Positions 43,251 to 52,759 of a stretch of DNA of 64,000 nucleotides are shown piece after piece. Every line of letters starts with the position of its first letter. Position 1 is the stretch's first letter. The stretch is from the NCBI RefSeq assembly GCF_008923725.1, contig NZ_WBPF01000005.1, forward strand, positions 248,001-312,000, written 5' to 3'. A program made the translations under genes and the position numbers. This DNA comes from Bacillus sp. CH140a_4T (GTDB taxonomy: Bacteria > Bacillota > Bacilli > Bacillales > Bacillaceae_G). Under the pieces are notes generated by a model. It made no database searches and had not been told where the DNA came from. It was given only the letters and a program-made list of their open reading frames with translations.

Positions 43251-44006
43251 CTATATACTCGTTTGAATCAGTCCCCCGTGTTCAAACTGCTGTAATACTT
43301 TCGTACGAATTTCTTGGAATAATTCCGAAGTTTTACTACGTGGATAAGGTAAATTATTTTCAATCACTTTATGTATTTTTCCAGGCTTTGCACTCATGAT
43401 AACAATTCGGTTTGAAAGATATATCGCTTCGTCTATATCATGAGTAACAAATATCATTGTCGTTTTCTTCTGTTCCCAAATATTTAAAAGCACTTCTTGC
43501 AAATGACTTCTAGTAAAAGCATCAAGTGCCCCGAATGGTTCATCAAGTAGTAATACATTCGGATCTCTTAATAAAGCTCTCGCAATCGCAACACGTTGCG
43601 ACATACCACCTGAAATTTCTTTCGGATAAGATGTTTCAAAACCGTCTAATCGAACGATTTCAACCCATTCCGTTACCTTATCTTTTACATACTTATCTTT
43701 TAGTGACAAATCTGCAGCGATATTTTCTTCAACTGTTAACCACGGAAATAAGCGATGTTCTTGAAAAATAAAACCTTGTTTCTTACTTGGTTTTACGATT
43801 TTCTCCCCATCGATGATAACTTCACCTTCAAATTCGTTATCTAATCCCGCAACAATTTTCAAAAGTGTACTTTTCCCGCAACCACTCGGTCCGATTACAG
43901 TGACAAAATCGCCTCTCTCTAATTGGAAATTAATATCTTCTAACACTTGAACCCTACCAGTTTGTTTCGAAAAATATTTTGATACCCCATCAATTGAAAC
44001 AGTCAC
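43251..44006 (-). CDS. ssuB: Alkanesulfonate ABC transporter ATP-binding protein
   Basis: 251 residues from a GTG 5 nt after GGAGGGG; the frame extends 36 codons upstream through a terminator hairpin and is not expected to be translated there. Walker [16 protein letters not shown]-loop [11 protein letters not shown], signature [16 protein letters not shown], Walker [14 protein letters not shown]-loop FVTHDIDEA. First gene of ssuBACD. Confidence 0.94.
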   Translation of the reverse strand: MTVSIDGVSKYFSKQTGRVQVLEDINFQLERGDFVTVIGPSGCGKSTLLKIVAGLDNEFEGEVIIDGEKIVKPSKKQGFIFQEHRLFPWLTVEENIAADLSLKDKYVKDKVTEWVEIVRLDGFETSYPKEISGGMSQRVAIARALLRDPNVLLLDEPFGALDAFTRSHLQEVLLNIWEQKKTTMIFVTHDIDEAIYLSNRIVIMSAKPGKIHKVIENNLPYPRSKTSELFQEIRTKVLQQFEHGGLIQTSI

Positions 44007-44026
44007 TTCTTCCCCTCCTTGAAATG

Positions 44027-44042
44027 ATTCATTTAAATGAAT
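44027..44042. promoter_or_regulatory. Perfect palindrome in the ssu leader
   Basis: ATTCATTTAAATGAAT (16 bp) ends 11 nt before the ssuB RBS. It may be an operator or an RNA hairpin. Confidence 0.4.
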
Positions 44043-44060
44043 AGATACAACATTTGTACA

Positions 44061-44108
44061 ATAAAAAAACCAAAGGCATTTCATCTTGTAATGAAATGCC
44101 TTTGGTTT
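44061..44108 (-). terminator. Strong intrinsic terminator between the ssu promoter and ssuB
   Basis: An 18-bp stem AAACCAAAGGCATTTCAT with its complement around a 6-nt loop, then TTTTTTTATT on the minus strand. It may end the DUF402 transcript, but it also lies downstream of the ssu promoter, so it can act as an attenuator. Confidence 0.8.
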
Positions 44109-44141
44109 CTCCAATCAGCTATACGTTATAGAATTAACTAC

Positions 44142-44170
44142 ATACTATACAAATATTTCCGATAAGTCAA
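44142..44170 (-). promoter_or_regulatory. Sigma-A promoter of the ssu operon
   Basis: On the minus strand TTGACT, 17-nt spacer, TAGTAT. Predicted start about 44135. A CTATAACGTATAG palindrome lies around the predicted start. Confidence 0.65.
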
Positions 44171-44187
44171 CTAGGTTTTAATGAACA

Positions 44188-44700
44188 TTATTTATTTTTA
44201 AAAATAGTAGCAGTTTCTGAAATAATATTTGGAAGCGATTCTTGAATTGTATTTTTGACTGTATGAAGAGCTTTTTCTACATATCCGTCTTCAAATTGTT
44301 CTAACGACTCGGGTAATTCATCCTCATCCAAAATAAAAAATTCTCCACTTGGAAGTACCATAATATCAACGATTAAATCTTCGAAAGACACCATTTGGTC
44401 CGTTATATATGTATGCTTTACAATATTAAAATAAGAACCTAGATAACCTCCATCATGATCTCTCCAAACGTATAAATTATATGGACGATTCCTCCAATAA
44501 TTTGCAACTGTATAACTTCCTTTCGGGATCGTTAACTTCGTATCGTTTGCTGCCATTGTAAAAGAGTACTGTACTTCATGGTATAAAACAATTTTATCTG
44601 GCTGCGTTTCTATTAATAAACAAGCATGATCTACAGTTGTAGCATCATAGCGAATTTTTCTTTCAATAACTTCAATTCCTGACGTACGTAAGTAACTCAT
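44188..44700 (-). CDS. DUF402 family protein (nucleoside tri-/diphosphatase-like)
   Basis: 170 residues from the ATG after AAAGGGGAAAT. Key segments: TKLTIPKGSYTVANYWRNRPYNLYVWRD, GSYFNIVKHTYIT, VSFEDLIVDIMVLPSGEFFILDEDELP, the conserved acidic ladder of DUF402. Relatives in Bacillus and Staphylococcus hydrolyse nucleoside di/triphosphates; that activity is likely but not shown. Confidence 0.82.
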   Translation of the reverse strand: MSYLRTSGIEVIERKIRYDATTVDHACLLIETQPDKIVLYHEVQYSFTMAANDTKLTIPKGSYTVANYWRNRPYNLYVWRDHDGGYLGSYFNIVKHTYITDQMVSFEDLIVDIMVLPSGEFFILDEDELPESLEQFEDGYVEKALHTVKNTIQESLPNIISETATIFKNK

Positions 44701-44832
44701 TTTTAAAATTTCCCCTTTAATCTTAGTTCTTTCATTATATCCCTTTATATTTCCACTAAAAAAGCGTTTAGTCAATTCATTCATTGTTTTTAAGTTAAAA
44801 TTTATATGATCGCATTTTCTACTCCACAAAAA

Positions 44833-44857
44833 AGCCCCTTCTAAGTTAGAAGGAACT
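44833..44857 (-). terminator. Terminator of the TPR-membrane-NUDIX operon
   Basis: On the minus strand AGTTCCTTCTAA/TTAGAAGGGGCT with single-base loop overlap, then TTTTTTG. Confidence 0.7.
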
Positions 44858-44869
44858 CTATTTGTATTA

Positions 44870-45355
44870 TTATTTTATAACCCATGATTTGTAAGCCTTC
44901 ACTTCTAAACGAAACTTAGATTCTTTTAACCACTCCACAGCACTACATACAAGAGGAGATGAATTATCTTCAGTAATACTTTCTATTGGAATCCATCTAG
45001 CTCCTAATGAATCTTGCTCTTCAAATTGTTCCGGTACTTTGAATTCACCTTCGCACCTTTCTACAAATTAAAAAACTGCGATATGATGAACATGTGTGTA
45101 CTCCTTGAATTTTGATGGAAATTGAAAATCAACTGTACCTATTTGTTTTACTACCTTCACTTTCAGCCCCGTCTCTTCTTTAATCTCTCTATGAAGTCCA
45201 GCTAGTAATGATTCCTCATCTTCTAAACTACCACCAGGTAAATCATACCGATTTCTATACGGACCTTTAATTTTATCAATTACTAATAAGTTATTGTTTT
45301 CGATACAAATGCCGTACACACCAAACGCACGATGAAAATTAGTAGCATTATTCAT
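44870..45355 (-). pseudogene. NUDIX hydrolase interrupted by in-frame TAA
   Basis: 161 sense codons in one frame with a TAA at 45068-45070. The first 95 codons carry the NUDIX box (GGSLEDEESLLAGLHREIKEETGL: G-x5-E-x7-REUxEE). After the stop the same frame goes on FVERCEGEFKVPEQF to WIPIESITEDNSSPL and a normal C-terminus at 44870. The stop sits in AVF-stop-FVE, where a Tyr is expected. It overlaps the upstream membrane-protein gene by 8 nt. Confidence 0.82.
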
Positions 45356-46403
45356 GCTTCAACTTCTCCATAACCGCATCATAAAACTTTCGCTTCTCAT
45401 CAACATTTAAATGAACACGACTTACAGTTTTAGAAAATCCATATAACAATTGCGCCTTTACTGGCCCATTTAGTGTTATTTCAAATGTTGGAGGTTCCTT
45501 TATAAATTCCATCACAGTTGCGTCAAGAACCTCTTTCTCTTCTTCTTTCTTTAAAGGTTCGCCTTTATAAAACGTAATATTATCAATTTGAATATAGGGT
45601 ATAACAATTTTCTTTCCTAATCCAATTTGAATAATTACTTTTTCTTCCGCAACAATAATTGGATTTTTTCGCATTGCTTGTATTTCAGCTAAAAAATAAA
45701 ACATTGCATACACGTTTAAAATAAGTAAAATCCATGCTATTACTGGATTCCATTGATGAAGCAAATAATGAAAACCGATACTTTCTATTAAGGTTGCATG
45801 AATGATCATGATATATACACCTATTGCACCAGTCTTTTTGTGATATGAGTATACAGATTCACCTTCTGGTATTTTTACACGCCATGATAAAAATGCATAA
45901 TAGATTAACTTACATTCTGTTACAATGATATTTACTAATTTATTTCTATTCATAGTCGCATCAAACGCTGCATCAATTGCATAAGAAAATGAAGAATACT
46001 CTCTTTTATATTCTTTATATTTTTTTATTATGTTAGGAAGCTTTTTAACAATTTTATATAGAAGGAATAACTCTACGCATACAAAAGCAATTTCTCCCGC
46101 AACTATAATATAAGAAACGTATGAAAAATCTTGTAAATAGTCACTTGGAATAATAAATCTTGCAAATATATAACCAGCTATTACGACAGGTAATATATAC
46201 GTTAATGAGTATCTTTTTCGAATAATAAAGAAATACGTAATAACCGGAATTGCAAATATACAATCTAACAAAGAACCAAGTACAACTTCTTTCGGAGCAA
46301 CTGGTACAATTGGAAGAGCATACAATAAATAGTTGGATAATAAGATTAAAAATACGAGTCCAATCCAAATACCTTTTCGCCTTCGCGATAGTGTGGCATT
46401 CAT
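45348..46403 (-). CDS. Polytopic membrane protein of unknown function
   Basis: 351 residues. Six or seven hydrophobic segments in the first 220 residues (IWIGLVFLILLSNYLLYALP, CIFAIPVITYFFIIR, ILPVVIAGYIFARFI), then a soluble C-terminal domain resembling a PH-like beta domain (IIVAEEKVIIQIGLGKKIVI, PYIQIDNITFYKG). No family assigned. Lies 12 nt downstream of a TPR gene and overlaps the NUDIX remnant. Confidence 0.75.
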   Translation of the reverse strand: MNATLSRRRKGIWIGLVFLILLSNYLLYALPIVPVAPKEVVLGSLLDCIFAIPVITYFFIIRKRYSLTYILPVVIAGYIFARFIIPSDYLQDFSYVSYIIVAGEIAFVCVELFLLYKIVKKLPNIIKKYKEYKREYSSFSYAIDAAFDATMNRNKLVNIIVTECKLIYYAFLSWRVKIPEGESVYSYHKKTGAIGVYIMIIHATLIESIGFHYLLHQWNPVIAWILLILNVYAMFYFLAEIQAMRKNPIIVAEEKVIIQIGLGKKIVIPYIQIDNITFYKGEPLKKEEEKEVLDATVMEFIKEPPTFEITLNGPVKAQLLYGFSKTVSRVHLNVDEKRKFYDAVMEKLKHE

Positions 46404-46415
46404 ACGTTCACTCCC

Positions 46416-46889
46416 CTATTTAATAACCTTATTTAAATGATCTTTATAAAATGTAATGGCACGTTCAAATTCTTTAACTTCGTCTATTTTTATAACCGTT
46501 TCAAGTAATAATTTCATCGCGGATTCATGATCGTTTACGTTATATTTTGCTAATGACAAAAATACTTTCATCACATCATTATCCGGAAACTGCTGCAAAC
46601 CCGTTTCTAAAACTTTAATTGCTTTGTCATATTCACCTATACAACGATATGTACTTCCAAGACCGATATATGCATCGCAAAGTGACTCACCCTCAAGACC
46701 GTTTGCAATCGCCTGTTCATAATATGGCACAGCCTCTGTTTCAAGTCCCATTACATCATGTATCCAGGCGCATTGAAAAAGCACTTCTGCATCCCGCGTA
46801 AAGTTTGTTAGCCCAATAAGTATCTCTTTGGACTGTACATATTTCTTCTCATTTCTTAGTTTAATAGCTTGCTTTAATAAATGTTCCAT
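46416..46889 (-). CDS. Tetratricopeptide-repeat protein
   Basis: 157 residues, ATG 8 nt after GAGGGG. About four TPR units; clearest are DAYIGLGSTYRCIGEYDKAI and LFQCAWIHDVMGLETEAVPY, with the W-LG-Y-A-F-A-P pattern. Cytosolic scaffold; partner unknown, first gene of a three-gene operon with the membrane protein and the NUDIX remnant. Confidence 0.87.
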   Translation of the reverse strand: MEHLLKQAIKLRNEKKYVQSKEILIGLTNFTRDAEVLFQCAWIHDVMGLETEAVPYYEQAIANGLEGESLCDAYIGLGSTYRCIGEYDKAIKVLETGLQQFPDNDVMKVFLSLAKYNVNDHESAMKLLLETVIKIDEVKEFERAITFYKDHLNKVIK

Positions 46890-47026
46890 AGAATCCACCC
46901 CTCACCAATTATTCTATGTATCCATCTCGAATGGTTAACGTTCGTGTAAAAGTAAAATCCCCTTAAATTAAAGCTTCGCTTACCTATATATACTATGCGG
47001 ATTCACTCTTATCCAAATACTTAAAA

Positions 47027-47716
47027 TTATAAAGTAGTAATACGATTACATAGCACTTCTAACCTTTTGACAATTTCTTTTGCTGTTTCATCTTTACCAT
47101 TACATAACTTCCTATTACCGTCTTCTCCAATTACGTGGTGTTCCGCCCCGCGCGAATATAAAGAATGTGGTGAATTTGCAATCATTACACTCGCTTTAGC
47201 TTCTTTCATTCTATTTTTCGCTCTTTCAAACAGTTCTTCTTCATTTACATCACTTTCAAGTTTAAATCCAACGAGTACGGTTTCTAGATCCCACTCTTTT
47301 ATTTGTTTTAATACTTTTGGCGCCTTTTGAAAATGAATGATTGGCGCTATATCACTTGAAATTTTTCCATTCATATCAAGAACATTCCCATCTTGATCAT
47401 AAATTTTATCTACAATCCAATCGGATCCAGCCGCTGCCATAATGACCGCATCGACTTTTTCATGTGTAATGATACTTTTCATTTTATCCTGCAAATCAAC
47501 AATTCCTTCAAACGGGTGTAATTCCAACTGATTATTTATATCTTTTGGTTTCTCAGCAAAATAACCGTGTAAATATATAACATGTGCTCCTTTACTTATA
47601 AGCTCTTCGGCGATTATTCTACCAATTGTTCCTTTTGCCATATTCGTATGACCACGCACTTGGTCCCATTTTTCTAAACAACCACCACTCGTAATTAATA
47701 CCTTTTTTCCCTTCAT
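47027..47716 (-). CDS. coaB: Stand-alone phosphopantothenoylcysteine synthetase (CoaB domain)
   Basis: 229 residues from the ATG after AAGGGATGGTTATA. CoaB features: VLITSGGCLEKWDQVRGHTN (CTP-binding start), GTIGRIIAEELISKGAHVIYLHG, DAVIMAAAGSDWIV, LVGFKLESD and SVMIANSP. Normally CoaB is fused to CoaC (Dfp), so this separate copy is an extra, monofunctional form as found in some Firmicutes. It follows the AAC(3) gene by 12 nt in one operon. Confidence 0.87.
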   Translation of the reverse strand: MKGKKVLITSGGCLEKWDQVRGHTNMAKGTIGRIIAEELISKGAHVIYLHGYFAEKPKDINNQLELHPFEGIVDLQDKMKSIITHEKVDAVIMAAAGSDWIVDKIYDQDGNVLDMNGKISSDIAPIIHFQKAPKVLKQIKEWDLETVLVGFKLESDVNEEELFERAKNRMKEAKASVMIANSPHSLYSRGAEHHVIGEDGNRKLCNGKDETAKEIVKRLEVLCNRITTL

Positions 47717-47728
47717 TATAACCATCCC

Positions 47729-48559
<831 letters not shown>

Positions 48560-48696
48560 CTACTACATACATATATTATCATATTTTTCTTAATTTTTAA
48601 CTTAATCGTTTTTATGAACATAAAAAATGGTAATCCACTCACATAGAGCTTAGTTATATGTTACATCACAAGAAAAAAATCACTATATATAAACGA

Positions 48697-48726
48697 AAGA
48701 ACCCATCAAAAATGATGGGCTCTTTG
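48697..48726 (-). terminator. Terminator of the GSP-synthase-like/lipoprotein operon
   Basis: AAAGAACCCATCA/TGATGGGCTCTTT (one A-C mismatch). Confidence 0.8.
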
Positions 48727-48732
48727 TTTCAT

Positions 48733-49980
48733 TTATCCTTCAATTGTAACCCCTGTAAACATCGATAAGTTTCCCGTTATTTTCTCACCTACACGTAAAA
48801 ATATCCCAGCAGCTCTCCCGCTAATGCAGTGTGAACCAATTAATAGTTTTCCAGTATACGGACCATCCCATGTGTCAATTGTGTAGTCAGGCATTTCTAT
48901 GTATCGCTGATATATTTTCCGCTGTTCAAAGTAATAGGCTGTTTTGTCTTCTGCTAAAAGCTCATCATTTTCGTATATAGATACCCCTCCGCCTTCACGG
49001 CCATATAAAGGTTTAGAAACATATGATTCATTTCTTTCTATAAATGGTTTATTTGTAAAATAGGTTGGTAAGAAGTAGTTCTGAATGATTTCTCGCTCCT
49101 CTTTTTCAAAGAAAACTTCCTCTTCGAATAGTTGCCAAATTAATGCGAGTACACTTTTATTTTGCATAAGATAGGCAGCCGGTGGATTTATGATTTTCAC
49201 TCTTCCTTGCGCTATATGATTTAAAAACTGGAGACCAATTCTTTTCCCTTTTTTATCAACATCTGAAACTAAATATTCAATCGGATATAGTCTATATAAA
49301 TAATAAATTCGTTCACCATTTGGCGTATATATACCATCATCTGCAACAACGATATCTTGTATACCTATATAATCCGTTGATTGATCTAAACAATAGTTTC
49401 TTATAAATTGAACTGTTTGATGGTCTTCATCGTGCCAATCATAACTAGTAAAATATATTGTCTCTATAGGACTTATATTATAGTCATGTTTAATTTGTTC
49501 CCACGCCTGCACAATATGCTCTTCTATATGATTTGGGTGATTTACATTATGATAACGACATAACACTTCATTTGCGACAGACGGCTCTAAATAACCAGTT
49601 GGTGTGTCACAATTTACTTCTATTAACTTTATATCTTCACCATTTACGATAAAGTCAAACCTTGTAAAAAATGAAAACAAACCAGTATGTTTCATTCTCG
49701 TAATTTCCCACGTTTCAGCTGGAAATCCTAGTTTTTGAAAATCTTCTGTCGTATTTACAATATATTGATACGTTCTATATAACACATACATAATTTCTTC
49801 TGTCGCTTTTGAAATAGCAGTATAAGTCTTTGCTGGCATACGATACATACCCGTTGCCATATATTGATTCCATTCTTCATCTTCTAATAGACTCGGCCAT
49901 GTAAAACCATTCCGACCAGCCTCTTCCGCAAGTGAAAACCATACTTTCATATACTCTTTCTGCTCTTGTTCTGTATACAT
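48733..49980 (-). CDS. Glutathionylspermidine-synthase-like ATP-grasp ligase
   Basis: 415 residues. GSP_synth features: TRFDFIVNGEDIKLIEVNCDTPTGYLEPS, TIYFTSYDWHDEDHQTVQF, INPPAAYLMQNKSVLALIWQL, KPLYGREGGGVSIYE (ATP-grasp loop) and GSHCISGRAAGIFLRVG at the end. It lacks the amidase domain. Members of this group (YgiC/YjfC type) are ligases of unknown peptide/amine substrates. Start ATG overlaps the intergenic region 20 nt after the lipoprotein gene, so the two are cotranscribed. Confidence 0.87.
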   Translation of the reverse strand: MYTEQEQKEYMKVWFSLAEEAGRNGFTWPSLLEDEEWNQYMATGMYRMPAKTYTAISKATEEIMYVLYRTYQYIVNTTEDFQKLGFPAETWEITRMKHTGLFSFFTRFDFIVNGEDIKLIEVNCDTPTGYLEPSVANEVLCRYHNVNHPNHIEEHIVQAWEQIKHDYNISPIETIYFTSYDWHDEDHQTVQFIRNYCLDQSTDYIGIQDIVVADDGIYTPNGERIYYLYRLYPIEYLVSDVDKKGKRIGLQFLNHIAQGRVKIINPPAAYLMQNKSVLALIWQLFEEEVFFEKEEREIIQNYFLPTYFTNKPFIERNESYVSKPLYGREGGGVSIYENDELLAEDKTAYYFEQRKIYQRYIEMPDYTIDTWDGPYTGKLLIGSHCISGRAAGIFLRVGEKITGNLSMFTGVTIEG

Positions 49981-50000
49981 GATCCTATTATCCTTTCGTA

Positions 50001-50612
50001 TTATGATCCCGCTGGCGCTTTTGCATTCCCAATTCCACTGGAGCCAGAATTCACTTTCGGCGTTTGTGTCGTAGATGATTTCGGCGTATTCGTATCTGGC
50101 GTCACTTTATTAGAGGAATTTGGCTGTTGTTTATTTAAATCAACTTTATTGGAAGAATTATTGTTGTTACTGTTAGTTCCGCCGTAGTATCCTCCACCAC
50201 CGCTGCCACCAGTTCTACTTTGGTCTTTTTCACGATATGGAATAATATTATTTGCATACGGTTTCTTCATTACATTGGGTTTTGCTGTATAATTCATATT
50301 TGAAGTTCTGCTTGCTAATAAATATCCTGCTACGAATGGAAGTATCGGTAAATGTGAGTTTTCATGATATGATGAAAACGATGGATTAATTTCCTTGCAT
50401 AACTTATCAAGTTCTACATTTTCATTGGTAGGAATTTTATCATCACAATTTAAAGCTTCTTGTTCATTCCCTTGCTTTGCATCATCCGTTTTAACAGCTG
50501 TACTTTCTTTCTGTACAGTCTCTTCTTCATAATCACCACACCCAGTTAATAAAAATGATGATACTCCTATTGAAGCAGCCACTTTTATAAATTTACTTTT
50601 ATCCATTCTCAT
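50001..50612 (-). CDS. Lipoprotein paired with the ATP-grasp ligase (YgiB-like context)
   Basis: 203 residues; lipobox LLTGC (Cys about 25). N-terminal third acidic with two further Cys (LNCDDKIP, LDKLCKEI), middle SRTSNMNYTAKPNVMKKPY, and a long low-complexity Gly/Asn/Ser/Thr tail (SGGGGYYGGTNSNNNNSSNK). In enterobacteria ygiB (DUF1190 lipoprotein) is coupled to ygiC (ligase); here the order is the same, so the ligase may modify this protein (inference). Confidence 0.75.
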   Translation of the reverse strand: MRMDKSKFIKVAASIGVSSFLLTGCGDYEEETVQKESTAVKTDDAKQGNEQEALNCDDKIPTNENVELDKLCKEINPSFSSYHENSHLPILPFVAGYLLASRTSNMNYTAKPNVMKKPYANNIIPYREKDQSRTGGSGGGGYYGGTNSNNNNSSNKVDLNKQQPNSSNKVTPDTNTPKSSTTQTPKVNSGSSGIGNAKAPAGS

Positions 50613-50774
50613 GTGTTATACACCTAATTTCTTTTATCTATATTTTTCCAGATAACTTTATTATATAATGTATATGTTAATTTTTTCAAACTAAACTCTA
50701 TATGCACATTTGCATATTTTATTCCCAGAATAAAAACGAACTATCATTAGATTATAATTTTATATATAGAATAT

Positions 50775-50821
50775 AAAAAATTGAAAGACACCCTAATATC
50801 GGGGTCGTCTTTCAATTTTTT
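50775..50821 (-). terminator. Terminator overlapping the end of the DUF418 gene
   Basis: AAAAAATTGAAAGAC/GTCTTTCAATTTTTT with an inner CCC/GGG pair; the stop codon is in the loop. Confidence 0.8.
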
Positions 50822-51983
50822 TATTTTTATATACTAAACGTCTCAATAAAATCTCTAATGGTCCATTCAGATTGTTTTTTTCCATTATTGCAGCTAATAG
50901 GACAGACAATATCCAAATACTTATTGCTATCAATGCAGCAAGAGCGTTACTTACATGCCCTCCTAAATCAAATGCTACAGGTGATAATAGTATAACAAGC
51001 AGTGCCTCATTCAAAACAAAAAATGTTAATGAGCGCTTTCCCAGAGCAATTAATGAAAGGCTAAAGTACCCTGGATTTTTTAATCTACTCCCTATTATTC
51101 CGAAACCCGTTGCATATGCTAATCCTCCAGCAATTCCAGTTAAAATATGGATTCCATTTATCATTCCAGCTATAAATACACTTGGATACCATATAGTACC
51201 TATAAAAGATAGAGGCAAAGCACCTATTAAGGAAATTGCTAATCCTATAATTGTTATAAAATATAATTTTTTCAAATGTTGCTCTGGTTTTATTAATAAC
51301 TGATATCTAGCAATCCACAAACCAAGAATTACAGAAGGAAGAATCGGGAACATAAAATGAATGAGAACAGGTATAGCAGGAAAGAAAAGTAATCGTAACA
51401 TTGTAGTACTTAGATACGTGTCTTTTGCTGAAACATCTGGTGAAAAACCGTAATCGCCTATTGCTTGCATATTAAATCCCCATATTATTGGAATAAAAAT
51501 GATATACAATATAGTGATAATCATAAATGTTCGAATTAATGTTTTCATTTTACACTTTAATAGTGGACTAACAAGAAGCCCAGCTAAACCATAGGCCATT
51601 AGAATATCTTGCCCTCCAATTAAGACCGCTAACACAATCCCAAACAGTATTAAATACCAAGAGCGTTTTCTTACTATTTTTACAGCATGATTTTCATTTT
51701 TCCCTTTTGATATTTGCCCTTCAAATGCTAGAACCAAACCGTAGCCTAATAATACGGCAAACATTGCTCTTGCACGATTATCAATTATGAATATACCAAA
51801 AAGGTTTACAATTTGATCGAAGAAGCTACCGCTTTCCACCCTATGCATAATTCCAGGATCCGCAGCATATAAATAAAGCGGTGCATGAGCAAGTACGATT
51901 AACAGTAACATAGTGCCTCTTGCTAAATCTAAAGAGACCGCACGCTTCTTCTCAATTGTTTCATTATTTATTAATTTACTCAT
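50793..51983 (-). CDS. DUF418-family membrane protein (YeiB/acyltransferase-3-like)
   Basis: 396 residues with about ten transmembrane segments. RAVSLDLARGTMLLLIVLAHAP at the N-terminus and the C-terminal FALGKRSLTFFVLNEALL-like segment (ALGKRSLTFFVLNEALLVIL) define DUF418. RARAMFAVLLGYGL matches the conserved helix. Function unknown; related to membrane acyltransferases. RBS GGAAGGAAG. Confidence 0.87.
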   Translation of the reverse strand: MSKLINNETIEKKRAVSLDLARGTMLLLIVLAHAPLYLYAADPGIMHRVESGSFFDQIVNLFGIFIIDNRARAMFAVLLGYGLVLAFEGQISKGKNENHAVKIVRKRSWYLILFGIVLAVLIGGQDILMAYGLAGLLVSPLLKCKMKTLIRTFMIITILYIIFIPIIWGFNMQAIGDYGFSPDVSAKDTYLSTTMLRLLFFPAIPVLIHFMFPILPSVILGLWIARYQLLIKPEQHLKKLYFITIIGLAISLIGALPLSFIGTIWYPSVFIAGMINGIHILTGIAGGLAYATGFGIIGSRLKNPGYFSLSLIALGKRSLTFFVLNEALLVILLSPVAFDLGGHVSNALAALIAISIWILSVLLAAIMEKNNLNGPLEILLRRLVYKNKKIERRPRY

Positions 51984-52079
51984 ATTTTACTTCCTTCCTT
52001 ATAATAAACTGAATATCCTGGCTTTTCTTTTGCATTTTTGTCAAAAACTAATAGCTAGTTGCTATTAAAATTAGAACAG

Positions 52080-52238
52080 ATAAAGTGAAACTTTAATCAG
52101 TGGAGGTTTTGTTCATCCCTCACTGATTATTAGCCCGTACCAATCGAGCATTTATGGGCTGCAGGGCTGCCATCTAACTTCCTTACTCCAGCTGTTTTGA
52201 GGTGAGCGTTTTATTGCCCGTAAATAGCACGGGAAAAA
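52080..52238. mobile_element. bcr1-like repeat, copy C (inverted)
   Basis: Reverse orientation to A and B: TTAAAGTTTCACTTTAT end at 52080, CAGTGGAGG/CCTCACTG stem, diverged linker (CTAATAATCAGTG), GGCAGC...GGGC stem and a CCCGTGC end near 52233. About 155 bp. It sits alone between the DUF418 and GNAT genes. Confidence 0.65.
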
Positions 52239-52294
52239 TAAAAAACGAACTATTTCTTCAAATCCTATTCCGGATATTATATTCTAAGATTAAT

Positions 52295-52705
52295 TCAATA
52301 TGTTTTATTTTTAAAATACAAATGAAACCTTTCAATCCCCGGATATTTTTCTCCTAAACTTTTAACCTGAAAACCAATTTTTTTATAAAATCCTACTGCC
52401 TCTTTGTCTGTCTCTGCTTCTACATAAGTCAATTGATGTATTCTTAATACTTCCTTTATCATTTGCAACGCAATTCCTTTATGACGATATTGTGGAGCGA
52501 CTGCTATGTGACATATTCTCGCTTTATTTGCTCCAATTATTTCAATACCTATGCAAGCCTTTTCTTCATATCTGTACAAAGTCCCTTTATTACTTCGATA
52601 ATATAAAACTACTTTCTTTAAGCTAGTTTCACTTGGCCCGACTGCATACTGTAGCACATTTAATATTGGATTTTTCTCAATTTCTTCCACGCGTTGCAAA
52701 TTCAT
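52295..52705 (-). CDS. GNAT-family N-acetyltransferase
   Basis: 136 residues; RBS AAAGGA 9 nt upstream. Acetyl-CoA loop in CHIAVAPQYRHKGIALQMIKE, motif B in VGFYKKIGFQVKSLGE. Small single-domain enzyme, substrate unknown. Confidence 0.87.
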   Translation of the reverse strand: MNLQRVEEIEKNPILNVLQYAVGPSETSLKKVVLYYRSNKGTLYRYEEKACIGIEIIGANKARICHIAVAPQYRHKGIALQMIKEVLRIHQLTYVEAETDKEAVGFYKKIGFQVKSLGEKYPGIERFHLYFKNKTY

Positions 52706-52729
52706 TTTATCATTCCTTTCAATGAAAAA

Positions 52730-52755
52730 ATTAGCTCTTAATATAAAGAGCTAAT
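52730..52755 (-). terminator. Terminator of the EmrE-like gene
   Basis: ATTAGCTCTT/AAGAGCTAAT hairpin, with TTTTTTCATT on the minus strand. Confidence 0.7.
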
Positions 52756-52759
52756 CTCA

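Noticed and set aside
43251-44114. Longer SsuB with 36 extra N-terminal residues
   Set aside because: The extension is encoded by the terminator hairpin and lacks an RBS; the GTG after GGAGGGG fits the family start.
44109-44187. S-box (SAM) riboswitch in the ssu leader
   Set aside because: Too short and no S-box helices; only a promoter, palindromes and a terminator are visible.
50001-50187. Plus-strand hydrophobic frame opposite the low-complexity tail of the lipoprotein
   Set aside because: Antisense of Asn/Ser/Gly codons; no RBS.
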